A stretch of DNA of 64,000 nucleotides from Pseudomonas typographi (GTDB taxonomy: Bacteria > Pseudomonadota > Gammaproteobacteria > Pseudomonadales > Pseudomonadaceae): NCBI RefSeq assembly GCF_014694385.1, contig NZ_JAAOCA010000002.1:62001-126000 (forward strand), in the 5' to 3' direction. Positions 9,178 through 21,340 of the stretch are shown in pieces. The position numbers were made by a program, and so were the translations under genes. Numbering within the stretch: the stretch's first letter is position 1; every line of letters begins with the position of its first letter. The notes below the pieces were generated by a model. That model was not told the DNA's origin, ran no database searches, and worked only from the letters and a program-made list of their open reading frames with translations.

Positions 9178-10182
9178 TCACTCCGTTGCCGCTTCCGGCA
9201 TCCGCTGTTGCCGGTAAACGTTGGGCGTGACGCCCGTGTGTTGGCGAAACAGCCGTGCGAAGAAGCTGGCGTCGTCGTACCCAACCTCATAACTGATGGC
9301 CTTGATGCTGCGCCGGGTGGTTGCCAATAACCCACGGGCCGTTTCGATCCGCAGCCGCTGTAGGTAATGCAGCGGCTTATCGCCGGTGGCGGCATGGAAG
9401 CGGCGCATGAAGTTGCGAATGCTCATGCCATGGTCACGGGCCACATCCTCGAAGCGGAACTTGTCGGCGAAGTGCTCTTCCAGCCATTGCTGGATTTGCA
9501 GGATGCCCGGGTCCTGGTGGAGTTTCTGCCCGCCGAAGCCCATGCGCCCAGGTGAATAGTTACGCTGCACCTCGAACAGAATGTCGCGTGCCACGCCTTG
9601 GGCCACCCGCAGCCCGCAAAAGTGCTCGATCAGGTAGATGTACAGGTCACTGGAGGAGGTCATGCCGGCGGTGCAATACACATGGCCGGCGTCGGTCAGG
9701 TGTTTGTCCGGGTTCAACTGCACTTTGGGAAAGCGTTGCCGGAAGGTGTCGAAGAAACGCCAGTAGGTGGTGGCTTCGAAGCCGTCGAGTAACCCGGTTT
9801 CGGCCAGCCAGAACACCCCGCTGGCCTCGCCGCACAATACCGCGCCGCGCTGGTGTTGCGCCTTGAGCCAAGGTAACACTTGCGGGTACCGCTGCAGCAA
9901 CACATCGAAGCTTTCCCAGAACGCCGGCAGCAGGATCACGTCGGCGTCTTCCAGTGCGCCATCGACGCCCATGCGGACGCCGCTGAAGGTCTGCACGGCC
10001 TCGCCGTCGGGGCTGACCAGGCGGGTTTCGAACGATGGCGTAGGGCCCTGCTCCAATTGCACGCCATGGCGCAAGCTGGCGAGGTGGAAGAAGTCCTTGG
10101 CCTGCATCAGGGTGGAGGCGAACACTTTGTCGGTGGCCAGGATACAGACCCGGCGCAAGGTAACGGCATTGGTAGGCATCAT
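9178..10182 (-). CDS. GlxA-family transcriptional regulator (DJ-1/PfpI-like domain plus AraC HTH)
   Basis: The 334-residue protein has an N-terminal DJ-1/PfpI-like fold (about 10-200) and a C-terminal AraC-type double helix-turn-helix (about 225-325; FRFEDVARDHGMSIRNFMRRF, then GYDDASFFARLFRQHTGVTP). In hydrolytic PfpI relatives a cysteine follows the fifth strand. Here the matching stretch LCGEASGVFWLAE has alanine at that place, so the domain should bind a ligand rather than catalyse. The effector is unknown. A GlxA-type regulator also sits between zapE and rplM in P. aeruginosa, so context gives no target. The first codon could be either of two adjacent ATGs. Confidence 0.85.
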   Translation of the reverse strand: MMPTNAVTLRRVCILATDKVFASTLMQAKDFFHLASLRHGVQLEQGPTPSFETRLVSPDGEAVQTFSGVRMGVDGALEDADVILLPAFWESFDVLLQRYPQVLPWLKAQHQRGAVLCGEASGVFWLAETGLLDGFEATTYWRFFDTFRQRFPKVQLNPDKHLTDAGHVYCTAGMTSSSDLYIYLIEHFCGLRVAQGVARDILFEVQRNYSPGRMGFGGQKLHQDPGILQIQQWLEEHFADKFRFEDVARDHGMSIRNFMRRFHAATGDKPLHYLQRLRIETARGLLATTRRSIKAISYEVGYDDASFFARLFRQHTGVTPNVYRQQRMPEAATE

Positions 10183-10474
10183 GTTGTTCTTGTTAGGTGA
10201 TAGTGGTCACGAGGCGGCCAAATCGTCCTATGTTTCGGCGCGTTTGTCCAGAAAGCCCTGTTGGGCTTGAAAAGTTCGCTGAAATCTGGATAATCCGCCT
10301 GCTCTTTCCGGGCGGAAGTGATGCACCCCCGGGTAGACGAGCCGAATGTCGACGCAACGACCCGAGCCCCCAAGTGCGTCTGTATCCGGCTGCCTTTGAC
10401 TTGTCAAAGCAAGCACTATTCAGTAAGCTCCGCCGTCTATTTTTTATGCTGGGCGGCCCCTGAGGCTATAGAGA
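10183..10474. promoter_or_regulatory. Intergenic leader and promoter region of rplM-rpsI
   Basis: This 292-bp gap between the divergent regulator and rplM holds no convincing gene. A TTGACT at 10396-10401 followed after 15 bp by TATTCA is a fair sigma-70 candidate. A CCGCC...GGCGG inverted repeat surrounds the T-rich TCTATTTTTTATGC just before the start codon. This could belong to an L13 autoregulatory leader, but that is inference. Confidence 0.4.
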
Positions 10475-10903
10475 ATGAAAACGTTTACTGCTAAACCGGA
10501 AACAGTAAAGCGCGACTGGTACGTTGTCGACGCCGCTGGCCAGACCCTGGGTCGTCTGGCTACCGAAATCGCAAGTCGCCTGCGCGGCAAGCACAAGGCC
10601 GAATACACCCCTCACGTTGACACCGGCGACTATATCGTGGTGATCAACGCCGAGCAGGTTCGTGTCACCGGCGCCAAGTCTTCCGACAAAATGTACTACT
10701 CTCACTCCGGTTTCCCGGGCGGTATCAAGGAAATCAACTTCGAGAAGTTGATCGCCAAGGCCCCTGAGCGTGTTATCGAAACCGCGGTCAAAGGCATGCT
10801 GCCGAAGAACCCGCTGGGTCGCGACATGTACCGTAAGCTGAAGGTCTATGCGGGTACCAACCACCCCCATACCGCTCAGCAGCCCCAAGAACTGAAGATT
10901 TAA
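10475..10903 (+). CDS. rplM: 50S ribosomal protein L13
   Basis: The 142-residue protein has the full L13 length. Conserved blocks include [33 protein letters not shown] and [12 protein letters not shown]13 is an early assembly protein of the 50S subunit. It is the first gene of the rplM-rpsI operon; rpsI begins 14 bp downstream. Confidence 0.98.
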   Translation: MKTFTAKPETVKRDWYVVDAAGQTLGRLATEIASRLRGKHKAEYTPHVDTGDYIVVINAEQVRVTGAKSSDKMYYSHSGFPGGIKEINFEKLIAKAPERVIETAVKGMLPKNPLGRDMYRKLKVYAGTNHPHTAQQPQELKI

Positions 10904-10917
10904 CGGAATAGTTCATT

Positions 10918-11310
10918 ATGTCGGCGACTCAAAACTACGGCACTGGCCGTCGCAAGACCGCAACCGCACGCGTTTTCCTGCGTCCGGGCACTGGCAAGAT
11001 CTCCATCAATAACCGCACGCTGGACGCCTTCTTCGGCCGCGAGACCGCTCGTATGGTCGTTCGCCAGCCGCTGGAGCTGACCTCGAATGTCGAGAAATTC
11101 GACATCTACGTTACCGTCGTTGGCGGTGGTGTAAGCGGCCAGGCGGGCGCCATTCGCCACGGTATCACCCGTGCTCTGATGGCCTATGACGAAACCCTGC
11201 GCAAGCCTCTGCGCGCTGCTGGCTACGTCACCCGCGACTCGCGTGAAGTCGAGCGTAAAAAGGTCGGCCTGCGCAAAGCGCGCAAGCGTCCTCAGTACTC
11301 CAAGCGTTAA
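10918..11310 (+). CDS. rpsI: 30S ribosomal protein S9
   Basis: The 130-residue S9 shows the N-terminal [13 protein letters not shown] motif and the basic C-terminal tail ending KRPQYSKR, which reaches the P-site tRNA in the ribosome. A strong terminator follows within 20 bp. In other pseudomonads the next genes are petABC; here the next gene is sspA. Confidence 0.98.
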   Translation: MSATQNYGTGRRKTATARVFLRPGTGKISINNRTLDAFFGRETARMVVRQPLELTSNVEKFDIYVTVVGGGVSGQAGAIRHGITRALMAYDETLRKPLRAAGYVTRDSREVERKKVGLRKARKRPQYSKR

Positions 11311-11325
11311 TTCGCTTGCAGTCAG

Positions 11326-11359
11326 CAAAGAACCCGGCCTGTGCCGGGTTCTTTGTTTT
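11326..11359 (+). terminator. Intrinsic terminator of the rplM-rpsI operon
   Basis: A perfect stem (AAAGAACCCGGC at 11327-11338 with GCCGGGTTCTTT at 11343-11354) with loop CTGT is followed by GTTTTG. Confidence 0.9.
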
Positions 11360-11610
11360 GGGGCACCCATCATGGGCATTCCGCTGTGCTGCAGCCACAT
11401 CCACGGGCTAATGCTCGTGCAGTAATGGTCAATACATACATTGCTGGGTGGGTGGCCTTGCCCACGCAACGGGCGGCAGCCCAATCGGCCCTCCAAATAG
11501 TGTAATATCCGCACCTTGTTGCGCGCCCCCGGGTGCCTTGGCGCCGGGCCCCCGCTCGCGCAGGCCCCGGCTGGCGCGTTTGTTTCTATCGTCCAAGCGA
11601 GGAGAGCCAT
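11360..11610 (+). promoter_or_regulatory. sspA promoter and leader; site where petABC is absent
   Basis: No gene is visible here. TAATAT at 11503-11508 is a good -10 without a clear -35. The roughly 100-nt leader after it is extremely GC-rich, with a CCCGGGTGCC/GGCGCCGGG hairpin near 11528-11552. In P. aeruginosa and P. putida, as I recall, petA, petB and petC lie exactly here. Confidence 0.5.
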
Positions 11611-12228
11611 ATGGGCGTGACCAATCGGTTAGCCTGTTACTCCGACCCCGCCGATCATTATTCTCACCGCATACGTATCGTGCTGGCCGAGAAACAGGTT
11701 GGCGCAGAAATCATCGACATTGTCCCGGGCCGCCCGCCGGCGGCGCTGATGGAAGTGAACCCCTATGGCGGCGTGCCGACCCTGGTTGATCGCGACTTGG
11801 CCCTTTATGAGCCTACGGTGGTGATGGAGTACCTGGAAGAACGTTACCCGCACCCGCCGCTACTGCCGGTCTATCCTGTGGCAAGGGCCAACAGCCGCTT
11901 GCTTATGCACCGTATTCAGCGCGATTGGTGCACGCTGGTCGATAGCCTGCTCGACCCGCGTACTGCGCAGGCCCAGCAGGCGGTGGCACGCAAGGAGCTA
12001 CGTGAAAGCCTGGCCGGTGTTTCGCTGCTGTTTGCGGATAAGCCATTCTTTCTCAGCGAGGATTTCAGCTTGGTGGATTGCTGCCTGTTGCCGATTCTAT
12101 GGCGTTTGCCGCTGATGGGTGTCGAGTTGCCCCGGGCGGCCAAGCCGCTGTTCGATTACATGGAGCGCCAGTTTGCCCGCGAGGCCTTCCAGGCCAGCAT
12201 GAGCGTGGCTGAGCGCGAAATGCGCTAG
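11611..12228 (+). CDS. sspA: Stringent starvation protein A (GST-fold RNA polymerase-associated regulator)
   Basis: The 205-residue protein has an N-terminal thioredoxin-like domain ([14 protein letters not shown] near 16-29, then [12 protein letters not shown]) and an all-helical C-terminal GST domain. In gamma-proteobacteria SspA binds RNA polymerase with sigma-70 and affects stationary-phase, acid-tolerance and virulence genes. It has no GST activity because the catalytic residue is missing. ATG at 11611 follows GAGGAGAG. sspB starts 16 bp downstream, the standard sspAB operon. Confidence 0.95.
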   Translation: MGVTNRLACYSDPADHYSHRIRIVLAEKQVGAEIIDIVPGRPPAALMEVNPYGGVPTLVDRDLALYEPTVVMEYLEERYPHPPLLPVYPVARANSRLLMHRIQRDWCTLVDSLLDPRTAQAQQAVARKELRESLAGVSLLFADKPFFLSEDFSLVDCCLLPILWRLPLMGVELPRAAKPLFDYMERQFAREAFQASMSVAEREMR

Positions 12229-12244
12229 TTTCCAAGGAGCCCTT

Positions 12245-12670
12245 ATGAATTCCAGCCGCCCCTATTTGGTTCGCGCCCTATATGAGTGGATCGTCGACAA
12301 CGATTGCACCCCGCACATGCTGGTCAATGCCGAGCACAAGGCGGTGCAGATTCCACAAGGTTATGCCAGCGATGGGCAGATCGTGCTGAATGTGTCGCCC
12401 ACAGCGGTGCGCCATTTGCACATGGACAACGAAGCCGTCAGCTTCGAGGGCAGCTTCGGGGGTGTCGCCTATAGCCTCTATGTGCCGGTAGGGGCAATCA
12501 TGGGGGTCTATGCCCGGGAGAACGGCCAGGGCATGGTGTTCGACCTTGAGCCGTCGCTAGAAGGCGACGAGCAGCAGCCCGAGGAGCAAGCCCGCCCGGA
12601 CGACGAAGGCCCCGAGCCGCCGCAGCCGCCGCGGCCCAACGGCAAGCCGAGCTTGAAAGTGGTGAAATGA
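12245..12670 (+). CDS. sspB: ClpXP protease specificity-enhancing factor
   Basis: The 141-residue SspB adaptor delivers ssrA-tagged and other substrates to ClpXP. The folded substrate-binding domain is at about 5-105 (YLVRALYEWIVDNDCTPHMLV and GQIVLNVSPTAVRHL). It is followed by a long acidic/Pro-rich flexible linker and the C-terminal ClpX-docking tail KPSLKVVK, which matches the known XB motif. Confidence 0.96.
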   Translation: MNSSRPYLVRALYEWIVDNDCTPHMLVNAEHKAVQIPQGYASDGQIVLNVSPTAVRHLHMDNEAVSFEGSFGGVAYSLYVPVGAIMGVYARENGQGMVFDLEPSLEGDEQQPEEQARPDDEGPEPPQPPRPNGKPSLKVVK

Positions 12671-12796
12671 AAAAACGCCAACGGGGTTCCCGGCCGTTCG
12701 CAGCCACGGCTGGTGAACTCTGGTGGCAGTGGTTGCCGGGCCAGGCGCCCCAACAGCAAAAGCATGCAATCAACCGTGAAGCGGTACCTCGATGGC

Positions 12797-14019
<1,223 letters not shown>

Positions 14020-14397
14020 TCAATCGCTATCGAATGCATGCTTCACCCAATTCAGGCCAGGCCTGGCCGGATCGTTACCTTCAATGGCTATCACGTCGAA
14101 GCGGCAGGGCTGTTCGGCCCACTGCGGGCACGCATGAAGAAAATGCCGTGCGGCGAGAATCAGGCGTTGGCGTTTGCGCGCATCGATGCTTTCGAGCGCG
14201 CCGCCCCATTGCCGATGCTGGCGATAGCGTACTTCGGCGAATACTACTGTATCGCTATCAAGCATGACCAGATCGAGTTCGCCGCCCCGGCAGTGCCAAT
14301 TCTGCGCCAATACCTGCAAACCCTGTTGGCGCAGGTAGCCCAAGGCGTAGGCTTCGGCCTCGCGGCCGGAGCGTTTGGAGGGAGCCTGTGCACTCAA
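14020..14397 (-). CDS. yraN: YraN family endonuclease-like protein (UPF0102)
   Basis: The 125-residue protein has the UPF0102 core: RSGREAEAYALGYLRQQG, then NWHCRGGELDLVMLD, then VVFAEVRYRQH. The GELD...EVR residues are the PD-(D/E)XK-type metal and catalytic set. Its biochemical role is not settled. The most plausible start is TTG at 14397, which overlaps the lpoA stop (TTGA) and gives translational coupling. A much longer open frame upstream lies inside lpoA and lacks family resemblance. Confidence 0.88.
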   Translation of the reverse strand: MSAQAPSKRSGREAEAYALGYLRQQGLQVLAQNWHCRGGELDLVMLDSDTVVFAEVRYRQHRQWGGALESIDARKRQRLILAARHFLHACPQWAEQPCRFDVIAIEGNDPARPGLNWVKHAFDSD

Positions 14398-16169
14398 CGA
14401 AGCGTGTCCGGCAGGCGGGTGACCTGCCCATTGCTGAATTCGGCCCAAGGCAATTGCCGCTCGATGCGTTGGTTGGCATTGACGCTGAGGCTTCCGGATT
14501 CGCCCTCCAGGCGATTGGCGGGCAGGGCCTTGAGTTGGCCCAGGCGGGGCGCCAGGGCGTAGGCGTCGGCACCCATGGCATACAGCCGGCCAAGGCTGCC
14601 GGCCGCCTGCGGCCACTGCTTGACGACGGCCTGGCGCAACGGGTCGCCTGGGTTGAGCAGCCAGGGCGTTTCGCAGAAGCGGATACCGTCCATGTCGTTG
14701 TACTGCGCGCTGTCACCGCTGGCGTTGTACACATGGGATGTGGCGTATACCGGTAGCTTGCCAGCGAACTGATAGTTCAGGGTCGGCTTGATCTGCTGCG
14801 CTTGCTGCGGCGTCGCCGTCAGGTAAAGGAAGTCGACATCCTGCCGATAGCTGCCGCCCTGGCCGTCGGCCGTTTGGCGTACTTGCAGCAATTGCCCGAT
14901 TTGCCCGGCCATGGCCACCGGCTGGTCTATTTGGTCGTAGCCGACCAAGGTGCCGCCCTCGGCTTGCCAGGCCTGGCGGAAGGCCGCCAGTACTCGCTCG
15001 CCGAACTCCCCGCGCGGTACCAGCGCCACCGCGCGGGTATAGCCGTCGGCTCGGGCGCGGCGCGCCACCTCATGGGCCTCGTCTTCGGCCGCTAGGCCAA
15101 ACTGGAACAATTGCGCCGGGCCCGCTTGGGTCGAATCGCTATAGTTAAGCGCCAATGTGGTGATCGGAAGCTGCGGGCGGGTGCTGATCTGTTTGACCAG
15201 GTTTTTTTCCAAGGGGCCGACCACCAATTGAACGCCTGCCGCCTGGGCTTGGCGATAGAAGTCGTCGATGTTGCTCACCCGCGAGCTGTCAAATACCTCG
15301 ATGGCTGGGGCCTTTTGCCCACTTTGCAGGGCCTGGAAGTGTGCGGCCATGAAACCATCACGCAGGGCCTTGGCCACGGCGGCCAATGGCCCCTGTTGTG
15401 GCAGTAGCAGGGCGATCTTGTCCAGCGGCGCATTGGTGAGGGCCATCAGTTGGGTGAGTTGCGCGGGCAACTGGCGGGCCGCCGGATGGTTCGGGTGCTG
15501 CGTTTGCCAGGCGCTGATGGCGGCCTTTTGTTGTTCCAGCGTGCCGGCGGTTTTAGTGATGGCGGCCAGGCTGAGCCAGCCGGCTAGGTCGTCGTCGCCG
15601 CTGGGTTGTAGCTGGTCGGCGGGCAGCCCCGCCACCAAGGCCCAGATCGCTTCGTTGTTGGCGGTGGCCTGGTCGGCGGGCAACATAGGGCCGATATAGG
15701 CACGCTCGCGAGCGGCTGCCAGGGCTTGCCCATCGGCCTCCAGGGCGCGGGCGCGTACCGCGCCGGTGCGCACCTGTTGGTCCATGGGCAGCTCGCCCAG
15801 GTGCTGCAGGCTGGGGTGCTGCAAGGCGGCGAGGGCGGCCTTGGCGTCATTGCGGGCCATGGCCAGCTCGGCGGCCAGCGTGCTGGCGAACACCTGCTGT
15901 GCGGGTTTGAGCGCGTCGAGCGGTACCTGGGCGAGTATTTGCCCGGCGCGGTCGGGATCGTTTTGCTGCGCCGCCTTGTCGGCTGCCGATAGGCGCAGCA
16001 GCGCGGCGTCCTCAGGCGAGCTCGCGCTGGCGGCCTGCTGCAGCAATTGCTCGACGCTGGCGGCGGGTGTTTTGGGCAGCTCGCCGAGGTTGGATGAAGG
16101 AGTGCTGGCGCACGCGGCCAGCAGGACGGCAAGGCACAGGGCCCAGAAAGGCCGCAAACAACCTGTCAT
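14394..16169 (-). CDS. lpoA: LpoA, outer-membrane lipoprotein activator of PBP1a
   Basis: The 591-residue lipoprotein has a signal ending LLAACAS, Cys20 being the lipidation site. An N-terminal helical TPR-like half (about 30-250) is followed by a periplasmic-binding-protein fold (about 265-585). LpoA spans from the outer membrane to stimulate peptidoglycan transpeptidation by PBP1a. ATG at 16169 is chosen because AGGA lies eight bases upstream; the in-frame ATG at 16175 has the ribosome site abutting it. It diverges from rsmI, as in other gamma-proteobacteria. Confidence 0.92.
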   Translation of the reverse strand: MTGCLRPFWALCLAVLLAACASTPSSNLGELPKTPAASVEQLLQQAASASSPEDAALLRLSAADKAAQQNDPDRAGQILAQVPLDALKPAQQVFASTLAAELAMARNDAKAALAALQHPSLQHLGELPMDQQVRTGAVRARALEADGQALAAARERAYIGPMLPADQATANNEAIWALVAGLPADQLQPSGDDDLAGWLSLAAITKTAGTLEQQKAAISAWQTQHPNHPAARQLPAQLTQLMALTNAPLDKIALLLPQQGPLAAVAKALRDGFMAAHFQALQSGQKAPAIEVFDSSRVSNIDDFYRQAQAAGVQLVVGPLEKNLVKQISTRPQLPITTLALNYSDSTQAGPAQLFQFGLAAEDEAHEVARRARADGYTRAVALVPRGEFGERVLAAFRQAWQAEGGTLVGYDQIDQPVAMAGQIGQLLQVRQTADGQGGSYRQDVDFLYLTATPQQAQQIKPTLNYQFAGKLPVYATSHVYNASGDSAQYNDMDGIRFCETPWLLNPGDPLRQAVVKQWPQAAGSLGRLYAMGADAYALAPRLGQLKALPANRLEGESGSLSVNANQRIERQLPWAEFSNGQVTRLPDTLR

Positions 16170-16318
16170 GTACATCTTCCTGATACGAGAGCATTGGCGT
16201 TGGATTGTAACCAAGGGGCGGCCCGCGTGCGATGGTGAGGGTGGCAAAGCGCCGACCTCTGTGCCAAGCCCGAAGGCGCGCTACAATGGCTGCTTTTGCG
16301 GACCCCAAGGTGTGTGCT

Positions 16319-17197
16319 GTGACTGTTCCCGATGCTACAGATTCAACTTTTGGCACACTTTATGTTGTCGCGACGCCAATCGGGAACCTCGACGACATGA
16401 GCGTTCGTGCGCTACGGGTGCTCAAGAGCGTGGCGTTGATTGCGGCCGAAGACACTCGCCATTCCCAGCGCCTGTTGCAGCATTTCGGCATCCAGACACC
16501 GCTGGCGGCCTGCCACGAGCACAACGAGCGCGAGGAAGGGGGGCGCTTTGTCACTCGGCTGTTGGCCGGTGACGATGTAGCGCTGGTATCGGACGCCGGT
16601 ACACCACTGATTTCCGACCCAGGCTACCATTTGGTGCGCCACGCCCGCTTGGCCGGCATCCGCGTGGTCCCCGTGCCCGGTGCCTGCGCGCTGGTCGCCG
16701 CGCTGTCGGCGGCGGGCCTTGCATCGGACCGCTTCATCTTCGAAGGCTTTTTACCGGCGAAGGGCGCGGGGCGCCGTTCGCGGTTGGAGGCCTTGCGGGA
16801 AGAACCGCGCACGTTGATCTTTTACGAAGCGCCCCACCGGATTCTGGAAAGCCTGCAAGACATGGCGGCGGTGTTCGGTGCCGAGCGCCCGGCACTGTTG
16901 GCGCGTGAGCTGACCAAGACCTTCGAAACCCTTAAGGGCCTGCCGCTCGAGCAATTGTGCGCATTCGTCGAGCAAGACCCGAACCAGCAACGCGGCGAGT
17001 GCGTGGTGTTGGTCGCCGGCCATGTGGCGGCAGAGGAGGGTGAGGCCGTTAGTGCCGAGGGGCTGCGCGTACTCGACCTATTGCTTGCGCAAATGCCGCT
17101 CAAGCGCGCCGCTGCATTGGCCGCCAGCATCACCGGTGAGCGTAAGAACGCGCTCTATCAAGCCGCGCTGGCGCGCAAGGGCGCGGCTGGCGGTTGA
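16319..17197 (+). CDS. rsmI: 16S rRNA (cytidine-1402-2'-O)-methyltransferase
   Basis: The 292-residue RsmI methylates the 2'-O of C1402 at the decoding centre. Tetrapyrrole-methylase-fold motifs are present: GTLYVVATPIGNLDD at the N-terminus, AEDTRHSQRLLQHFGI near 43-58, VSDAGTPLISDPG near 88-100, and FYEAPHRI near 173. The preferred start is GTG at 16319, preceded by AAGG. An in-frame ATG at 16286 would add 11 residues lacking similarity to the family. Confidence 0.93.
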   Translation: MTVPDATDSTFGTLYVVATPIGNLDDMSVRALRVLKSVALIAAEDTRHSQRLLQHFGIQTPLAACHEHNEREEGGRFVTRLLAGDDVALVSDAGTPLISDPGYHLVRHARLAGIRVVPVPGACALVAALSAAGLASDRFIFEGFLPAKGAGRRSRLEALREEPRTLIFYEAPHRILESLQDMAAVFGAERPALLARELTKTFETLKGLPLEQLCAFVEQDPNQQRGECVVLVAGHVAAEEGEAVSAEGLRVLDLLLAQMPLKRAAALAASITGERKNALYQAALARKGAAGG

Positions 17198-17223
17198 TGG
17201 CGGGGGCGGTTATCCGGTAACCT
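17194..17223 (+). promoter_or_regulatory. Probable rnpB promoter
   Basis: TTGATG (17194-17199) and TAACCT (17218-17223) are separated by 18 bp. The RNA would begin about 8 bases later, at the mapped rnpB 5' end. The -35 overlaps the rsmI stop codon. Confidence 0.5.
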
Positions 17224-17231
17224 TGCCCTCG

Positions 17232-17596
17232 GAGAGTCGATCGGACAGTCGCTGCCGCCTTTTGTTCCGCAGGGGGCGGGGGAGGAAAGTCCGGGCTCCA
17301 TAGGGCAGGGTGCCAGGTAATGCCTGGGGGGCGCGAGCCTACGGAAAGTGCCACAGAAAATAACCGCCTAAGCGCTTCGGCGCCGGTAAGGGTGAAAAGG
17401 TGCGGTAAGAGCGCACCGCACGGCTGGTAACAGTTCGTGGTCAAGGCAAACCCCACTCGGAGCAAGACCAAATAGGGTTCCATGGGCGTGGCCCGCGCTG
17501 GAACCGGGTAGGTTGCTAAAGGTGTCCAGTGATGGCCATCGTAGAGGAATGACTGTTCTCGACAGAACCCGGCTTACAGATCGACTCTCCACCTCC
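17232..17596 (+). ncRNA. rnpB: RNase P RNA component (M1 RNA, class A)
   Basis: The catalytic RNA of RNase P removes 5' leaders from tRNA precursors. Universally conserved blocks are present in order: GAGGAAAGTCCGGGCTCC near 17280-17298, ACAGAAAATA near 17351, the GAGCAAGACCAAATAG block near 17459-17474, GGTAGGTTGCTAAA near 17507-17520, and AGAACCCGGCTTACAGATC near 17563-17583. The 5' GGAGAGTCGAT and 3' ATCGACTCTCC ends pair to form P1. Its location between rsmI and mraZ is standard for Pseudomonas. End coordinates are set by P1 and are good to a few bases. Confidence 0.96.
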
Positions 17597-17601
17597 TCTC
17601 C

Positions 17602-17633
17602 TTCTGCTCGTTCGATAGCAGAAATGGTTTTTT
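17602..17633 (+). terminator. Terminator of rnpB
   Basis: TTCTGCT (17602-17608) pairs with AGCAGAA (17617-17623), and a six-T run follows within a few bases. Confidence 0.8.
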
Positions 17634-17795
17634 AATACCAAAAGAATCTTAAACCTTAGAAGTCACTTTAACTTTCCCCTGGATTTCATTGACTTGCAAA
17701 CTTTGCACCGGTCAATGCCCCTCCGTTATAGCACTCGAATCACAGCTTCGGTTTCTAAATCACCGTTCTATAAGGGTTTTCCTTACCAACGCACC
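17634..17795. other. AT-rich intergenic stretch upstream of the mra promoter
   Basis: No gene is seen. It contains an inverted repeat CATTGAC...GTCAATG around 17687-17717. Composition is markedly more AT-rich than its surroundings, consistent with an upstream promoter or regulatory zone for the division cluster. Confidence 0.35.
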
Positions 17796-17825
17796 TTGAC
17801 GGTGCGGGGAATGGGTTCCTATAGT
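17796..17825 (+). promoter_or_regulatory. mra (division and cell wall cluster) promoter
   Basis: TTGACG (17796-17801) and TATAGT (17820-17825) are separated by 18 bp. The promoter lies about 75 bp upstream of mraZ and directly upstream of the MraZ boxes. Confidence 0.7.
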
Positions 17826-17831
17826 GTGCAC

Positions 17832-17867
17832 AAGTGGTAGAAAGTGGCACGAAGTGGGAAAAACGGG
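17832..17867 (+). promoter_or_regulatory. MraZ operator: tandem AAGTGG boxes
   Basis: AAGTGG occurs at 17832, 17842 and 17852, exactly 10 bp apart, with a weaker AACGGG at 17862. In E. coli, MraZ binds direct TGGGN repeats with 10-bp phasing at its own promoter and represses the dcw cluster. The same arrangement here points to autoregulation by MraZ. Confidence 0.8.
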
Positions 17868-17899
17868 CAGAACAGGAACCAAATCGGGGTAGCTCAATA

Positions 17900-18355
17900 G
17901 TGTTTCGCGGAGCGAATGCCATCAGTCTCGACGCCAAGGGTCGTCTCGCTATGCCGAGCCGGTATCGCGACGAGCTGAATTCGCGTAGCTCCGGGCAATT
18001 GATCATCACTATCGACACCGTCGACCCCTGCCTCAATGTTTACCCTCTCGACGAATGGGAAGTCATCGAAACCAAGCTGCGCGCCTTGCCGTCCTTGCGG
18101 GACGAGGTCAAGCGCTTGCAGCGTTTGTTGATCGGTAACGCGGTGGATCTGGAACTCGACGGCAGTGGTCGTTTTCTGGTGCCACCGCGTTTGCGTGATT
18201 ACGCCAAGCTGGACAAGCGAGCGATGCTCGTGGGCCAGTTGAACAAGTTTCAATTGTGGGACGAGGACACCTGGAACGCGGTATGCGCGGCAGACCTCGA
18301 AGCGATTCAACAACCTGGCGCCATGCCTGACGAACTGCGTGACCTGATCCTGTGA
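17900..18355 (+). CDS. mraZ: Transcriptional regulator MraZ
   Basis: The 151-residue protein is made of two AbrB/SpoVT-like half domains ([18 protein letters not shown] near 2-19 and [17 protein letters not shown] near 78-94), which form a ring-shaped DNA-binding oligomer. It regulates its own cluster. GTG at 17900 gives the family N-terminus; an open frame to 17834 would run through the operator. The gene overlaps rsmH by four bases. Confidence 0.94.
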   Translation: MFRGANAISLDAKGRLAMPSRYRDELNSRSSGQLIITIDTVDPCLNVYPLDEWEVIETKLRALPSLRDEVKRLQRLLIGNAVDLELDGSGRFLVPPRLRDYAKLDKRAMLVGQLNKFQLWDEDTWNAVCAADLEAIQQPGAMPDELRDLIL

Positions 18356-19295
18356 GCATCGATAGCGGCTTCAACCACATCACCGTATTACTTGGCGAGG
18401 CTGTAGAGGCTTTGGCCGTGCGTGTGGGCGGCTGCTATATAGACGGCACGTTCGGCCGCGGCGGGCACAGCCGGCTGATACTCCAGCAATTGGGGCCTGA
18501 TGGCCGCTTGCTGGGCTTCGATAAAGACCCCCAAGCCATTGCCACTGGGCAAGCGCTGGCGGCCGAAGACGGCCGCTTCGTTATTGTGCAGCGCAGTTTT
18601 GCCGAAATGGCCGAGCAAGCGCGCGCATTGGCGGTGGCCGGGGAGGTCGCCGGCGTGTTACTTGACCTGGGCGTGTCGTCACCGCAATTGGACGACCCGG
18701 CGCGCGGCTTCAGTTTTCTCAATGATGGGCCGTTGGACATGCGCATGGACCCTTCCCGGGGCATCAGCGCTGCCCAGTTCGTGGCCACGGCCGGCGAGGA
18801 TGAAATCGCCCGCGTGTTCAAGGATTACGGCGAAGAGCGCTTCGCCAAGCGCATGGCTCGCGCCGTCGTGCAGCGACGCGAACAGCAAGCGTTCGAGCGT
18901 ACTGCGGACCTTGCCCAGGTGCTCAAAGACGCCAACCCCGCCTGGGAAAAGAACAAGCACCCGGCCACACGCGCTTTTCAAGGGCTGCGCATTCATGTGA
19001 ACAACGAACTGGCGGACCTTGAAGCAGGGTTGGCGGCGGCGCTCGAGGTGCTCGAGATCGGCGGGCGGCTGGTGGTGATCAGCTTCCATTCGCTGGAAGA
19101 CCGCATCGTCAAGCTGTTCATGCGCCGCCTGGAAAAAGGCGAGGCGGACAAGCTGCCGCGCAATCTGCCGGTGAAAGTCGAGCCGTTTCAGCCGGTACTC
19201 AAAACCTTGGGCAAGGCCCGGTTCGCCTCTGAGGCGGAACTGGCCAGCAACCCGCGTGCGCGCAGCGCCGTCATGCGAGTCGCGGAGAAGCTGCG

Positions 19296-19299
<4 letters not shown>
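18352..19299 (+). CDS. rsmH: 16S rRNA (cytosine-1402-N4)-methyltransferase
   Basis: The 315-residue RsmH (MraW) adds the N4-methyl at C1402, the same nucleotide modified by RsmI encoded just upstream. SAM-binding [10 protein letters not shown] is near 30-39. The [22 protein letters not shown] and [12 protein letters not shown] signatures follow. GTG start at 18352 overlaps the mraZ stop; the 3' end overlaps ftsL by four bases. Confidence 0.96.

Positions 19300-21339
<2,040 letters not shown>

Positions 21340-21340
<1 letters not shown>

Noticed and set aside
14398..14616. 73-residue N-terminal extension of YraN
   Set aside because: The stretch is antisense-like sequence inside lpoA in another frame, and UPF0102 proteins are about 120 residues.
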